Shown: positions 6,796 through 14,183 of the stretch, piece after piece
Layout: each line of letters opens with the position of its first letter
Numbering within the stretch: position 1 is the first letter of the stretch
Source of the DNA: Syntrophomonadaceae bacterium
GTDB taxonomy: Bacteria; Bacillota; Syntrophomonadia; Syntrophomonadales; Syntrophomonadaceae
Length of the DNA: 19,314 nt
Direction: 5' to 3'
Assembly: GCA_012840625.1 (NCBI GenBank)
Contig: DUSB01000147.1
Location: 1-19,314, forward strand
Program-made: the position numbers and the translations under genes
The notes under the pieces: generated by a model
The model's input: the letters and a program-made list of their open reading frames with translations, nothing else
Databases searched by the model: none
Told to the model about the DNA's origin: nothing

Positions 6796-9135
6796 CTACG
6801 ATTTCAGCTTCACCACGGTTACCCCGAATCCACCTTCAGTACGCTCACCATCCCGGTAATCATCCACGTAACGATGATTTTTTAAATAGCCACGCACTGC
6901 TTTGCGCAGAGCACCGGTTCCTTTACCATGAATGATACGCACCTGAGATAATCCAGCCAGATTGGCATCTTCCAGGTATTGATCCAGTTCTATCAAGGCA
7001 TCGGCAGATAGCCGCCCCCTTAGATCCAATTCTGGTGAAATCTTACCCACCTTTTCCAGCAAGATCTGATTGCGCACTTTGCTGCTTTTTTCTTCCTCTG
7101 ACTGTGTAAGCATACACTGATCTTTATGCACCGTTAGTTTCATAATGCCAACCTGAACCATAAGCTCACCCTGCACATTGGGGCCTGACAACACATACCC
7201 CTTCTGCTGAACGGTAGAGATAAAGACATAATCACCTGGTTTAATAGGGTCAGTATTGCTTTTCTTTTCCTCTACCTCTGTTTCATATGCTGGTACATGC
7301 ATCTTCTTCAGACGCCGATGCTTTTGTTCCACCTCATGCCATTTGGGCCTTTGTTCTTGTTTTAAAATTTCTTTTAATTCGTCCACCGCTTCATTGGCTT
7401 CGCGTTTAACCTGGCGTACATAGACATCAGCCTCGGTACGGGCTTTACTAAGAATTTCTTCTTGCTGTTTTGTAAACGCTTCTTTTTCCCGTTCAAAGGC
7501 CTTTTTTTCTTCCTTTAATTTCCTCTGTGCCTGAGACAGCTCTTTGCTTCCCTGCTCATAATAGTAACGGCTCTCTCTTAAACTGCGTATCATATTGCCC
7601 ATTTCCGCTTCTCTTTCCGGCACTAAATCACGGGCTCTGTTTACGATACGCTGGTCAAGTCCCAGCCGCCTAGCGATTTCAAAAGCATTGCTTTGTCCTG
7701 GTGTACCTATAGTTAATTCATAAGTTGGCTGCAGGGTAAGGGGATCAAATTCAACACAGGCATTTTCTACCCGCTGGTTTTGAAAAGCGTAAGTTTTCAG
7801 TTCGCTTTGATGGGTGGTAACCACGACACGGGCATTTTTAGCCTGCATTTCTTCCAGGATAGCTCTACCTAAAGCTGAGCCTTCCTGGGGATCGGTGCCA
7901 GCTCCCAATTCATCCAGCAACACCAGTGAATTATTGTCCACCTGTTCTAACATATTTATTATGTTCTGCATATGAGAAGAGAAGGTACTCAATGATTGTT
8001 CAATGCTCTGCTCATCTCCGATATCCACAAATATCTTTTCAAAAATGCCTACCTTGCTGTTTTCCTGCGCCGGGATAAATAGGCCGCTCATGGCCATTAC
8101 AGTCAGCAAGCCAATGGTTTTCAAAACCACTGTCTTCCCACCTGTATTGGGTCCCGTTATAACCAGAACATCAAAGGCCCGGCCTAACTCAACATTGATG
8201 GGCACAGCATCTTCACCCAGAAGGGGATGGCGGGCTTTTTCCAGGGCAATAATGCCCTCTTTATTCATCAGGGGACGAAAAGCATTCATAGCAAAAGCCA
8301 GATGCGCTCTGGCAAAAATAACATCCAACCTAGTAAGAACCCTGGCATTGTGAGCTAGCTCCATACTGACCAGGGATACCTCAGCACTTAAATCTCGCAG
8401 CAAACGCTCCACTTCACGTTTTTCTTCAACCTCTAAACTGCGGATATGATTATTGCTTTCCACCACCGGCAGAGGTTCAATAAAGACCGTAGCCCCACTG
8501 GCTGACTCATCATGCACAATACCTTTAATATCATTGCGATATTCCTGTTTAACCGGTACTACATAACGCCCTGCTCTTTCCGTTATAATGGTATCCTGCA
8601 ATTTATTTTGATTACTACTAGAACGTATAAAATTCTGCAGATAATCTTTTATCCGCTGACGATGAGTATCAATCTGAGCCCGAATGCTTTTTAGAGAAGA
8701 ACTGGCATCATTATTAACGCTTCCTTCCTCATCAATGACACGATTGATTTGCTTTTCTAAAGAGCTCTGCATCACCAGGGTATCGGTAATTCTTTTTAAT
8801 TTATCCCCTCGAGGGGCCGTATATTTTGCCGCCAGACGTGAAGCCCTGAGAACGTAATAAACCTGTAGCAATTCAAAGGGATGCAGCATCCCTGCTACTC
8901 TGGCTTTTTTTAGAATCGAACTGATATCCGTAAGCTGACTCAAGAAGCTTGGCTCACTATAACGCAGTAGATCCATAGCTTCCTCAGTTTCATCCAGGTA
9001 CTCCTCAATTTTTTCCACATCGCTAATCGGCTGCCAGTTTAAAGCCTGCTTTTTGCCCGGCTCTGAATAGGCCTGTCTGGCTAATTGTTCCTGAATTTTA
9101 TCATATTCAAGTTTTAATAAACTGTTTTTATCCAT
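6796..9135 (-). CDS. mutS2: endonuclease MutS2
   Basis: This is a 779-residue MutS2. The family lacks the mismatch-reading N-terminal domains of MutS and acts on branched DNA or on collided ribosomes. An N-terminal clamp/core region (about 1-290) precedes the ABC-type ATPase: Walker A GPNTGGKT (328-335), Walker B LVLLDELGAGTDP (404-416) and a THQSELK switch (441-447). A charged coiled coil spans about 505-620. A C-terminal Smr nuclease domain (about 703-779) has LDLRG (703-707), IIHGKGTGALR (734-744) and GGFGVTVV (768-775). Length matches the family (about 780). The ATG at 9135 is 2 nt from the upstream U32 stop codon, and its GGGGAG site lies inside the U32 gene, so translation is probably coupled. 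It is the last gene of the minus-strand series. Confidence 0.96.
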   Translation of the reverse strand: MDKNSLLKLEYDKIQEQLARQAYSEPGKKQALNWQPISDVEKIEEYLDETEEAMDLLRYSEPSFLSQLTDISSILKKARVAGMLHPFELLQVYYVLRASRLAAKYTAPRGDKLKRITDTLVMQSSLEKQINRVIDEEGSVNNDASSSLKSIRAQIDTHRQRIKDYLQNFIRSSSNQNKLQDTIITERAGRYVVPVKQEYRNDIKGIVHDESASGATVFIEPLPVVESNNHIRSLEVEEKREVERLLRDLSAEVSLVSMELAHNARVLTRLDVIFARAHLAFAMNAFRPLMNKEGIIALEKARHPLLGEDAVPINVELGRAFDVLVITGPNTGGKTVVLKTIGLLTVMAMSGLFIPAQENSKVGIFEKIFVDIGDEQSIEQSLSTFSSHMQNIINMLEQVDNNSLVLLDELGAGTDPQEGSALGRAILEEMQAKNARVVVTTHQSELKTYAFQNQRVENACVEFDPLTLQPTYELTIGTPGQSNAFEIARRLGLDQRIVNRARDLVPEREAEMGNMIRSLRESRYYYEQGSKELSQAQRKLKEEKKAFEREKEAFTKQQEEILSKARTEADVYVRQVKREANEAVDELKEILKQEQRPKWHEVEQKHRRLKKMHVPAYETEVEEKKSNTDPIKPGDYVFISTVQQKGYVLSGPNVQGELMVQVGIMKLTVHKDQCMLTQSEEEKSSKVRNQILLEKVGKISPELDLRGRLSADALIELDQYLEDANLAGLSQVRIIHGKGTGALRKAVRGYLKNHRYVDDYRDGERTEGGFGVTVVKLKS

Positions 9136-9137
9136 GC

Positions 9138-11594
9138 TTATAATACTCCCCGATAATAGTGACCTCTGGTAAATTCTATAGAATGCATTTCTCCCAGTCG
9201 CTCTCTCATTTCCTGCAGATCGAGCTCTTCTCCCTGATCTACTGCTAGGCGATAGGCATAAACAACGTTTCTCAATTCCTGCTCCTGCATCTGCCGGGCT
9301 TCAATCCGTATACTGCCGGGCTGCAGGGCAAGGAGGCGCGGTATATCATCCAGCAGGCATAAACTATGAGCATTCAATATATAAAAGCGGCAATCAGCAT
9401 CTGTTGATATAGGAAAAACATACCCCTTTTCATCTTGAATCGCATAAGCACCCTGCTGACATGGCCGCTGACATTTTTCCTTCGTAAAACCGAAGATATC
9501 ACCCAGCATACAATGTTCTGACACCATCAAAATCAGCTGACCATGTACAAGTAATTCAGCTTGATGAAAATTGGGAAAGCTTTTTAATTGAGCCCAATTA
9601 AGCTCTGGAGACAAACAAAGCTGTTGCAGCCCATTGCGCAGATAAAAATCCATGGTATAAGGATTAAAAACATTAAAAGAAAGATCACCATAAACGCACA
9701 AGTCCAGATCCTGGCTCCAGCGAAGGTCTCCTAGATTGCCTACCATAATAGTATCAGCCTGAGATCTCTGTATAAAGTCCCGATAGGAAAATCGATCCGT
9801 CGGCTTGCTGATACGCGGCATACTAAGCACCACCCTATCTTTACCAAAACGATCCCAGAGATCGTAAAGCTGCTCCATTTTGAGGCGGCGATGCTCCCCC
9901 ATTCCTTCCAGGCCAATATAAACCCTGTCTGCTCCCTGCTGCAGAGCAATTTCAGCATGTTTATAAGTATTCGTCATAACCGACAGCAGACTGCGCCGCG
10001 CTTTGTCCTCACCAGGTAAAGCACGCAGACATTCATTTTTGCGCTGCTGAAAAAGATCCCATTCCAGACCAGGAGCCTGCTGTAACTTCATCTTTTTTTC
10101 TAGCAGATCGGTGCCGGCACGCCTGAGCTCATTAATTTCACTGAAAGGGATCATAACTTGCCGATCACCCTCTATAACCAGCATACGCAATTCAAAGGGC
10201 GTATTGCCCATTCTTCCCAGCTTATCCCGCAATACTTCGTAACTCAATGGATGTTTTTCAGCCGACTCTACCGGCACCGTTCCGCTTATTCTGACCTCAT
10301 GCCCTTGAGCCCGTAAAAGCAGTTCCAGAACCCTGCCCTTTTCAAGCCATATATAGGCATCAACAGGTATTTTGGGAATCTTATTATGGATGCTGGCGGC
10401 AGCTTCCTCAAGTAAACGAGCATCATGCGTTTTAAACACACGATCGTTTTTATTGACTTTACCATCTAAAACCACGTTTATAATATCGCCCTTGTGGGCA
10501 GATTCTACCTTATGCCCCTTAACGCGAAGCTCCTGAACCGTACCAGATGGATTTCTGCCTTTGCTGACCCATACCGTTAAACCATCCCCTGTACTGACAG
10601 TATCAGATAAACGTATGCTTGCCCGCCCATTTTTTGCCTCCACCACCCGGCCAACATAGATGCCACGATTATTCGGTCTTTTATCGCTGAGAAAATCCCG
10701 GTGGTCAGGTATGAAATAGCCTGGCGAAAAGTTGCGGTTAAAAATGGTCCGCAAATCATTATGCAGCTCCTGCATAGATCTTCGAGGCTGATTCTGTTCT
10801 AAATAATCAAGCGCTTCGCGATAAACCCTGGTAACCACGGCCACGTACTCAGGCCGTTTCATTCTTCCCTCTATCTTTAAGGAATCAATGGCCAGCTCCT
10901 GCAATTGCGGTAAAAAATCGATCAGGCAAAGATCAGCCGGGCTTAACAGATAGCGTCCCCGCTCAGGAATAGTAAGCAGCTCTCCATCCCGATAAAGATC
11001 ATATGGAAGACGACATGGCTGCGCACAGCGGCCACGATTACCGCTCCTTCCCCCGGCCATGGAACTAAACAAACACTGTCCGGAATAACTGTAGCAAAGA
11101 GCCCCATGAACGAAAATTTCTAATTCGGCATCAGGCAGCTCCTGACGTATAACCTTGATATCATCAATAGAGCATTCACGTGCCAATACCGTACGCTTTA
11201 TACCTTTTTCGTGAAGAAATCTTACCCCTTGCTGATTATGAACAGTCATTTGAGTGCTGGCATGCAGGCGCAAGTCAGGTAGGATCTGACGGGCCAGATC
11301 AAGCATACCCACATCCTGTACGATCACCGCATCTACCCCTCGGACATAAAGTTCATACAGATAATCCAGAACAGCAGGCATTTCCTCCGTCGAAATTAAG
11401 GTATTGACGGTAACATAGACTTTTTTTCTATACTTATGAGCATAATCCAAAGCTCGCTCTAACTCAGGTAAATTAAAATTATCTGCCGATTGTCGGGCAC
11501 TATAATGCTGGCCCCCCAGATAAACGGCATCTGCACCATTGTGTACTGCTGCTAAAAATGATTCCCAATTTCCTGCCGGTGCTAACAATTCCAT
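9138..11594 (-). CDS. U32 peptidase-family protein with DUF3656-like middle (RlhA-like)
   Basis: This 818-residue protein begins MELLAPAGNWES, the typical U32 start. The first TIM-barrel-like lobe (about 1-250) holds the family signature around 159-198, with C167, C174, C190 and C194 in HGALCYSYSGQC...GRCAQPC. These match the cysteines expected to bind an iron-sulfur cluster in U32 proteins such as RlhA, the 23S rRNA cytidine hydroxylase. A middle region (about 310-515) resembles DUF3656. The C-terminal lobe (about 535-770) looks like a second, degenerate U32 unit with its own C695, C708, C712 and C735. I chose the ATG at 11594: GGAG lies 7 nt upstream and the 59 codons before it run through a hairpin and promoter. 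A protease role is not supported by any visible catalytic motif; rRNA modification is the likelier inference. Confidence 0.85.
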   Translation of the reverse strand: MELLAPAGNWESFLAAVHNGADAVYLGGQHYSARQSADNFNLPELERALDYAHKYRKKVYVTVNTLISTEEMPAVLDYLYELYVRGVDAVIVQDVGMLDLARQILPDLRLHASTQMTVHNQQGVRFLHEKGIKRTVLARECSIDDIKVIRQELPDAELEIFVHGALCYSYSGQCLFSSMAGGRSGNRGRCAQPCRLPYDLYRDGELLTIPERGRYLLSPADLCLIDFLPQLQELAIDSLKIEGRMKRPEYVAVVTRVYREALDYLEQNQPRRSMQELHNDLRTIFNRNFSPGYFIPDHRDFLSDKRPNNRGIYVGRVVEAKNGRASIRLSDTVSTGDGLTVWVSKGRNPSGTVQELRVKGHKVESAHKGDIINVVLDGKVNKNDRVFKTHDARLLEEAAASIHNKIPKIPVDAYIWLEKGRVLELLLRAQGHEVRISGTVPVESAEKHPLSYEVLRDKLGRMGNTPFELRMLVIEGDRQVMIPFSEINELRRAGTDLLEKKMKLQQAPGLEWDLFQQRKNECLRALPGEDKARRSLLSVMTNTYKHAEIALQQGADRVYIGLEGMGEHRRLKMEQLYDLWDRFGKDRVVLSMPRISKPTDRFSYRDFIQRSQADTIMVGNLGDLRWSQDLDLCVYGDLSFNVFNPYTMDFYLRNGLQQLCLSPELNWAQLKSFPNFHQAELLVHGQLILMVSEHCMLGDIFGFTKEKCQRPCQQGAYAIQDEKGYVFPISTDADCRFYILNAHSLCLLDDIPRLLALQPGSIRIEARQMQEQELRNVVYAYRLAVDQGEELDLQEMRERLGEMHSIEFTRGHYYRGVL

Positions 11595-11630
11595 GCTGTA
11601 ACTCCATTCCTTTTGCCAAAATTCTTTATT

Positions 11631-11667
11631 AAAAACAACACAGGAAGGTGAGCAAAAACCTTCCTGT
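11631..11667 (-). terminator. terminator-like hairpin in the U32 gene leader
   Basis: On the minus strand a perfect 9-bp stem ACAGGAAGG/CCTTCCTGT (arms 11659-11667 and 11640-11648) with a 10-nt loop is followed by GTTGTTTTT. It lies about 140 nt beyond the polX stop codon and 45 nt before the U32 start. It could end the polX transcript, but the extended -10 promoter at 11689-11697 lies upstream of it, so it may also act as an attenuator in the U32 5' UTR. Confidence 0.55.
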
Positions 11668-11688
11668 TTCCAAAAGCTATCAAATTTC

Positions 11689-11697
11689 ATTATAGCA
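11689..11697 (-). promoter_or_regulatory. extended -10 promoter for the U32-mutS2 pair
   Basis: The minus strand reads TGCTATAAT, a perfect TATAAT with the TGn extension. No good TTGACA-like hexamer is present 16-18 nt upstream, which is tolerated by extended -10 promoters. Transcription would begin near 11681, placing the hairpin at 11640-11667 in the 5' UTR. Confidence 0.45.
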
Positions 11698-11808
11698 TAC
11701 CGCTCATAAGCCTTCCCTCTTCCCGCCTTTTTATGATTGCAGATATAGCTGAAGACAGCTTTGGCAAACAAAACTAACTATCTGGCTTAATCTTGCGCCG
11801 ATCATTAA

Positions 11809-13485
11809 TCATTTATTCTTTAAAACTTGCCTAAACTCATCCAGGGGAAGGGTGTTTAAGACGTCTTCCGGTTCTAACCAGCCGCGCCGAGCAGTAAGTA
11901 CACCATAATCCATATATTCCATAGCGACGGTATGGTGAGCATCAGTGTTAATAACTATGGGAATCCCTAGGCTTTTTGCCTGCCGGGCTATATTTTCATC
12001 CACATCCAGGCGGTCGGGGTTAGCGTTTATTTCCAGTGCCACCTTGTGTTCAGCCGCAGCTGCCAGAACTTTCTCTATATCAAATTCATAAGCAGAACGC
12101 CGATTCAATAAACGTCCACTTAGATGGGCAAATACATGTACATGTTCATTCTGCATAGCCTTGATGATGCGTCTGGTTTGTTCTTCTTTATCCAGGCGAA
12201 AATGACTGTGGATAGCTGCAATAACCAGATCCAGTTCCTTTAATACCTCATCATCCAGATCCAGCTGCCCATCTTTCAGCACGTCGACTTCAATGGCCTT
12301 CAACACCTGAATATCCTCTAATTCCTGATTAATCTGATCAATAAGTTTACCCTGTGCCCGCAGCCGCTCTTCATCTAATCCGTTGGAAATCGTTAGCGAC
12401 TTGCTGTGTTCTGAAATAGCAATGTAGCTATATCCCAATTGGCGGGCTTTTTCTACCATGGCATAAATATCATAGCTGCCATCACTCCACAGGGTATGCA
12501 TATGCAGATCCCCTTTAATGTCTTCACGTTTAAGCAAATGCGGCAAAATTCCCCTGCGGGCCGCTTCAAATTCTCCCTGATCTTCCCGCAGTTCTGGAGG
12601 AATATAAGCCAGGCCCAGAGCTTGATACACCTCTGCTTCACTGCCCAAATCCTTAAATCTGCTGCGATCGATCCCTGCAAATAATTTAGATCGGTGTTGT
12701 TTGGACCCCGTAGTCCACACCAGACTATGGTAGTAATCGGCGGGAGATACCATAATAAGCTCAAAGGGATGCCCACTGTTCAAACGACCAGCCAAACAGC
12801 CCGCGCTGTCTTTTTCAATACTATAAATGCGGGGCAAAATCTTAAGCTTCCGTTTAATCAGAGCTTCATTTTCTGCAGCAGCCAGGATATCAATATCTCC
12901 CACCAATGATTTCCCCCGGCGAATACTACCTGTTATCTGGGCATGAAGAACACCCTCCAGGTTCTGTATCTCTTGCAATAAAGCCAGAGCCTCGGGACGC
13001 GCTGCCCCGAGTGTTATACGATCGCCTTGTTCTCTTAATTGGGAAATGCCCTCCAAGATATTTTGTTCGGTTTTGGCTCCCATACCAGGTAAAGTACGGA
13101 TACGTTGTGATTTTGCAGCCGCTTCAAGTTCATCCAAATTCTGAACCCCCAGCTCTTGATAGATCTGCCGGACAGAGCGATGACCCAGGCCCGGCACTTC
13201 GAGCATAGTTAAGACACCTGGAGGGACACTTTGAAATAACTCCTCCAAATATGAACTGCTTCCGGTCTGCAGTATTTCTTCTATAATCTTCTTAATGCTT
13301 TTCCCTACTCCAGGGATATCATACAGGCGATCTTGCCGGTACAACTGTTCAATATCTTCATCCAGACGGAAAATAGAGGTAGCAGCGCGATCATATGCTT
13401 TTATTTTAAAAGAAGATTCACCTATAATCTGTAATAGATCTGCAATCTGTTTTAATTTTTGAGCAATCTGCCTGTTCGTAGCCTT
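11809..13485 (-). CDS. polX: DNA polymerase X family protein with PHP domain; start region frameshifted or unusual
   Basis: The product is a bacterial PolX, a gap-filling polymerase with a PHP phosphoesterase/exonuclease domain. Numbering is from the first normal start codon, a TTG at 13344. There are helix-hairpin-helix motifs DIPGVGKS (9-16), EVPGLGHR (49-56) and TLPGMGAK (84-91). The polymerase core is GSIRRGKSLVGDIDIL (139-154, D150 and D152), with TTGSKQH at 211-217. The PHP domain (about 277-505) has GDLHMHTLWSDGS, SEHSK, AAIHSHF, FAHLSGR, EINANPDRLD and INTDAHH. The 47 codons before 13344 encode NRQIAQKLKQIADLL... and FKIKAYDRAATSI, matching the usual PolX N-terminus. So the true gene starts near 13489, but the ATG there, overlapping the zapA TGA, is one base out of frame. 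The usual third catalytic Asp appears to be Glu195. Confidence 0.85.
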   Translation of the reverse strand, partial: KATNRQIAQKLKQIADLLQIIGESSFKIKAYDRAATSIFRLDEDIEQLYRQDRLYDIPGVGKSIKKIIEEILQTGSSSYLEELFQSVPPGVLTMLEVPGLGHRSVRQIYQELGVQNLDELEAAAKSQRIRTLPGMGAKTEQNILEGISQLREQGDRITLGAARPEALALLQEIQNLEGVLHAQITGSIRRGKSLVGDIDILAAAENEALIKRKLKILPRIYSIEKDSAGCLAGRLNSGHPFELIMVSPADYYHSLVWTTGSKQHRSKLFAGIDRSRFKDLGSEAEVYQALGLAYIPPELREDQGEFEAARRGILPHLLKREDIKGDLHMHTLWSDGSYDIYAMVEKARQLGYSYIAISEHSKSLTISNGLDEERLRAQGKLIDQINQELEDIQVLKAIEVDVLKDGQLDLDDEVLKELDLVIAAIHSHFRLDKEEQTRRIIKAMQNEHVHVFAHLSGRLLNRRSAYEFDIEKVLAAAAEHKVALEINANPDRLDVDENIARQAKSLGIPIVINTDAHHTVAMEYMDYGVLTARRGWLEPEDVLNTLPLDEFRQVLKNK

Positions 13486-13761
13486 TCATTCCTTTTTGTT
13501 TTTCTTATCTTCTTCAATCATCTTCACCAGTTCATCATAGTCTTCCTGCAGCTTATTTAAATCATCCGCCAGGTTTAGCGCAGTAAGTACTGCCACCTTC
13601 GTTGCTGACAGGTACTTATTACGCTGGCTGATCATACGCATTCTCTTGTCAACATAAGCGGCGAGCATTTCCATATACTCTGCCTGTTCATTACCTTTTA
13701 CTATATATTCTTCGTCAAAAATGCGTACTGCAACCTTTTGCATATCCTTTTTTTCTTCCAT
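13486..13761 (-). CDS. zapA: cell division protein ZapA
   Basis: This 91-residue ZapA is a cytoplasmic protein that bundles FtsZ filaments and stabilises the Z-ring. The N-terminal half (about 8-45) has the family pattern VAVRIFDEEYIVKGNEQAEY, then AAYVDKRM. The C-terminal half is a long helix for coiled-coil dimerisation (ATKVAVLTALNLADDLNKLQ), ending in a Lys/Glu-rich tail. Length fits Firmicutes ZapA (85-100). The ATG at 13761 has AAGGAGG 8 nt upstream; a second identical site lies 10 nt further up as a tandem repeat. Its TGA stop overlaps an ATG (ATGA) at the head of polX, a normal sign of coupling, although that ATG is out of frame with the PolX homology. The pairing zapA-polX-mutS2 is conserved in Firmicutes. 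Confidence 0.93.
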   Translation of the reverse strand: MEEKKDMQKVAVRIFDEEYIVKGNEQAEYMEMLAAYVDKRMRMISQRNKYLSATKVAVLTALNLADDLNKLQEDYDELVKMIEEDKKNKKE

Positions 13762-13767
13762 ATCCCT

Positions 13768-13787
13768 TGCCTCCTTGTGCCTCCTTG
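13768..13787 (-). repeat. tandem 10-bp repeat duplicating the zapA ribosome binding site
   Basis: Two exact copies of CAAGGAGGCA (minus strand) lie end to end. The proximal AAGGAGG is 8 nt from the zapA ATG and the distal one is 18 nt away. Only the proximal copy is correctly spaced for zapA. Confidence 0.85.
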
Positions 13788-13939
13788 ATGGGGTTGTTTT
13801 TCATTTCGAGATATTAGCTCCTATTTCCTTCATATCGTAAAAAAGTAGCGAAATAGCCTAAATTTTTCTACATCCAGGACTGTTTGCGATATAAACCATC
13901 AAGATACGGCTCCATCCTGCCCTTAGTATAAGGATAGAC

Positions 13940-13984
13940 AAAAAAAGCCCCGTCTTCCAACAGAATTCAATCTGTGGGGACGGG
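13940..13984 (-). terminator. strong intrinsic terminator
   Basis: On the minus strand the outer stem CCCGTC/GACGGG (13979-13984 and 13949-13954) encloses an inner stem CCACAGA/TCTGT-TGG with a 6-nt loop and one bulge. A run of seven T (13946-13940) follows. It lies about 200 nt after the kinase gene and about 180 nt before zapA. It can end the pheST-kinase transcript, or the short transcript from the promoter at 14077-14105. Confidence 0.85.
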
Positions 13985-14070
13985 TTATAATTAAACCTGC
14001 AGGCTTTCGGGCAAATTAAATGCTTCCTACTATTTTACTGGATTACAAATTACCTTCGCGGATTTTATTT
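13940..14070 (-). ncRNA. candidate small RNA or attenuated zapA leader (about 130 nt)
   Basis: A near-consensus promoter (14077-14105) should start transcription near 14070, and the first strong terminator ends at 13940. No ORF with a ribosome binding site is visible between them. The RNA would contain a short GGTT...AACC hairpin before the terminator. I do not recognise a known riboswitch, 6S RNA, SRP RNA or T-box signature in it. Between the terminator and zapA (13762-13939) I see no second clear promoter, so the same promoter may serve zapA by read-through, making this a regulated leader. Confidence 0.45.
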
Positions 14071-14076
14071 TCGTTA

Positions 14077-14105
14077 ATTATAGCATATAGTTTACTCTAA
14101 AGCAA
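14077..14105 (-). promoter_or_regulatory. near-consensus sigma-A promoter in the kinase-zapA gap
   Basis: On the minus strand TTGCTT (14100-14105) and a perfect TATAAT (14077-14082) are spaced by 17 nt, with a TGC extension before the -10 box. It is the best-looking promoter in the window. It points toward the candidate RNA and zapA. Confidence 0.8.
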
Positions 14106-14183
14106 AATATTTGATCAAGGGCTTGAATTATTAGCCATCATTACTACTTATTTGGTTTTTTATCCTATCTTGATGGATTAAGG

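Noticed and set aside
11595..11771. 59-residue N-terminal extension of the U32 protein
   Set aside because: It covers the extended -10 box and the hairpin, and U32 homologues start at MELLAPAG, where a good ribosome binding site is found.
13868..13963. 31-codon frame on the minus strand from a CTG (LLEDGAFFVYPYTKGR...), protein-like in appearance
   Set aside because: It runs through the strong terminator at 13940-13984, has no ribosome binding site and no ATG until 13912, and the upstream frame is closed by TGA. Chance open frame is the simpler reading, although a conserved peptide in relatives would change this.
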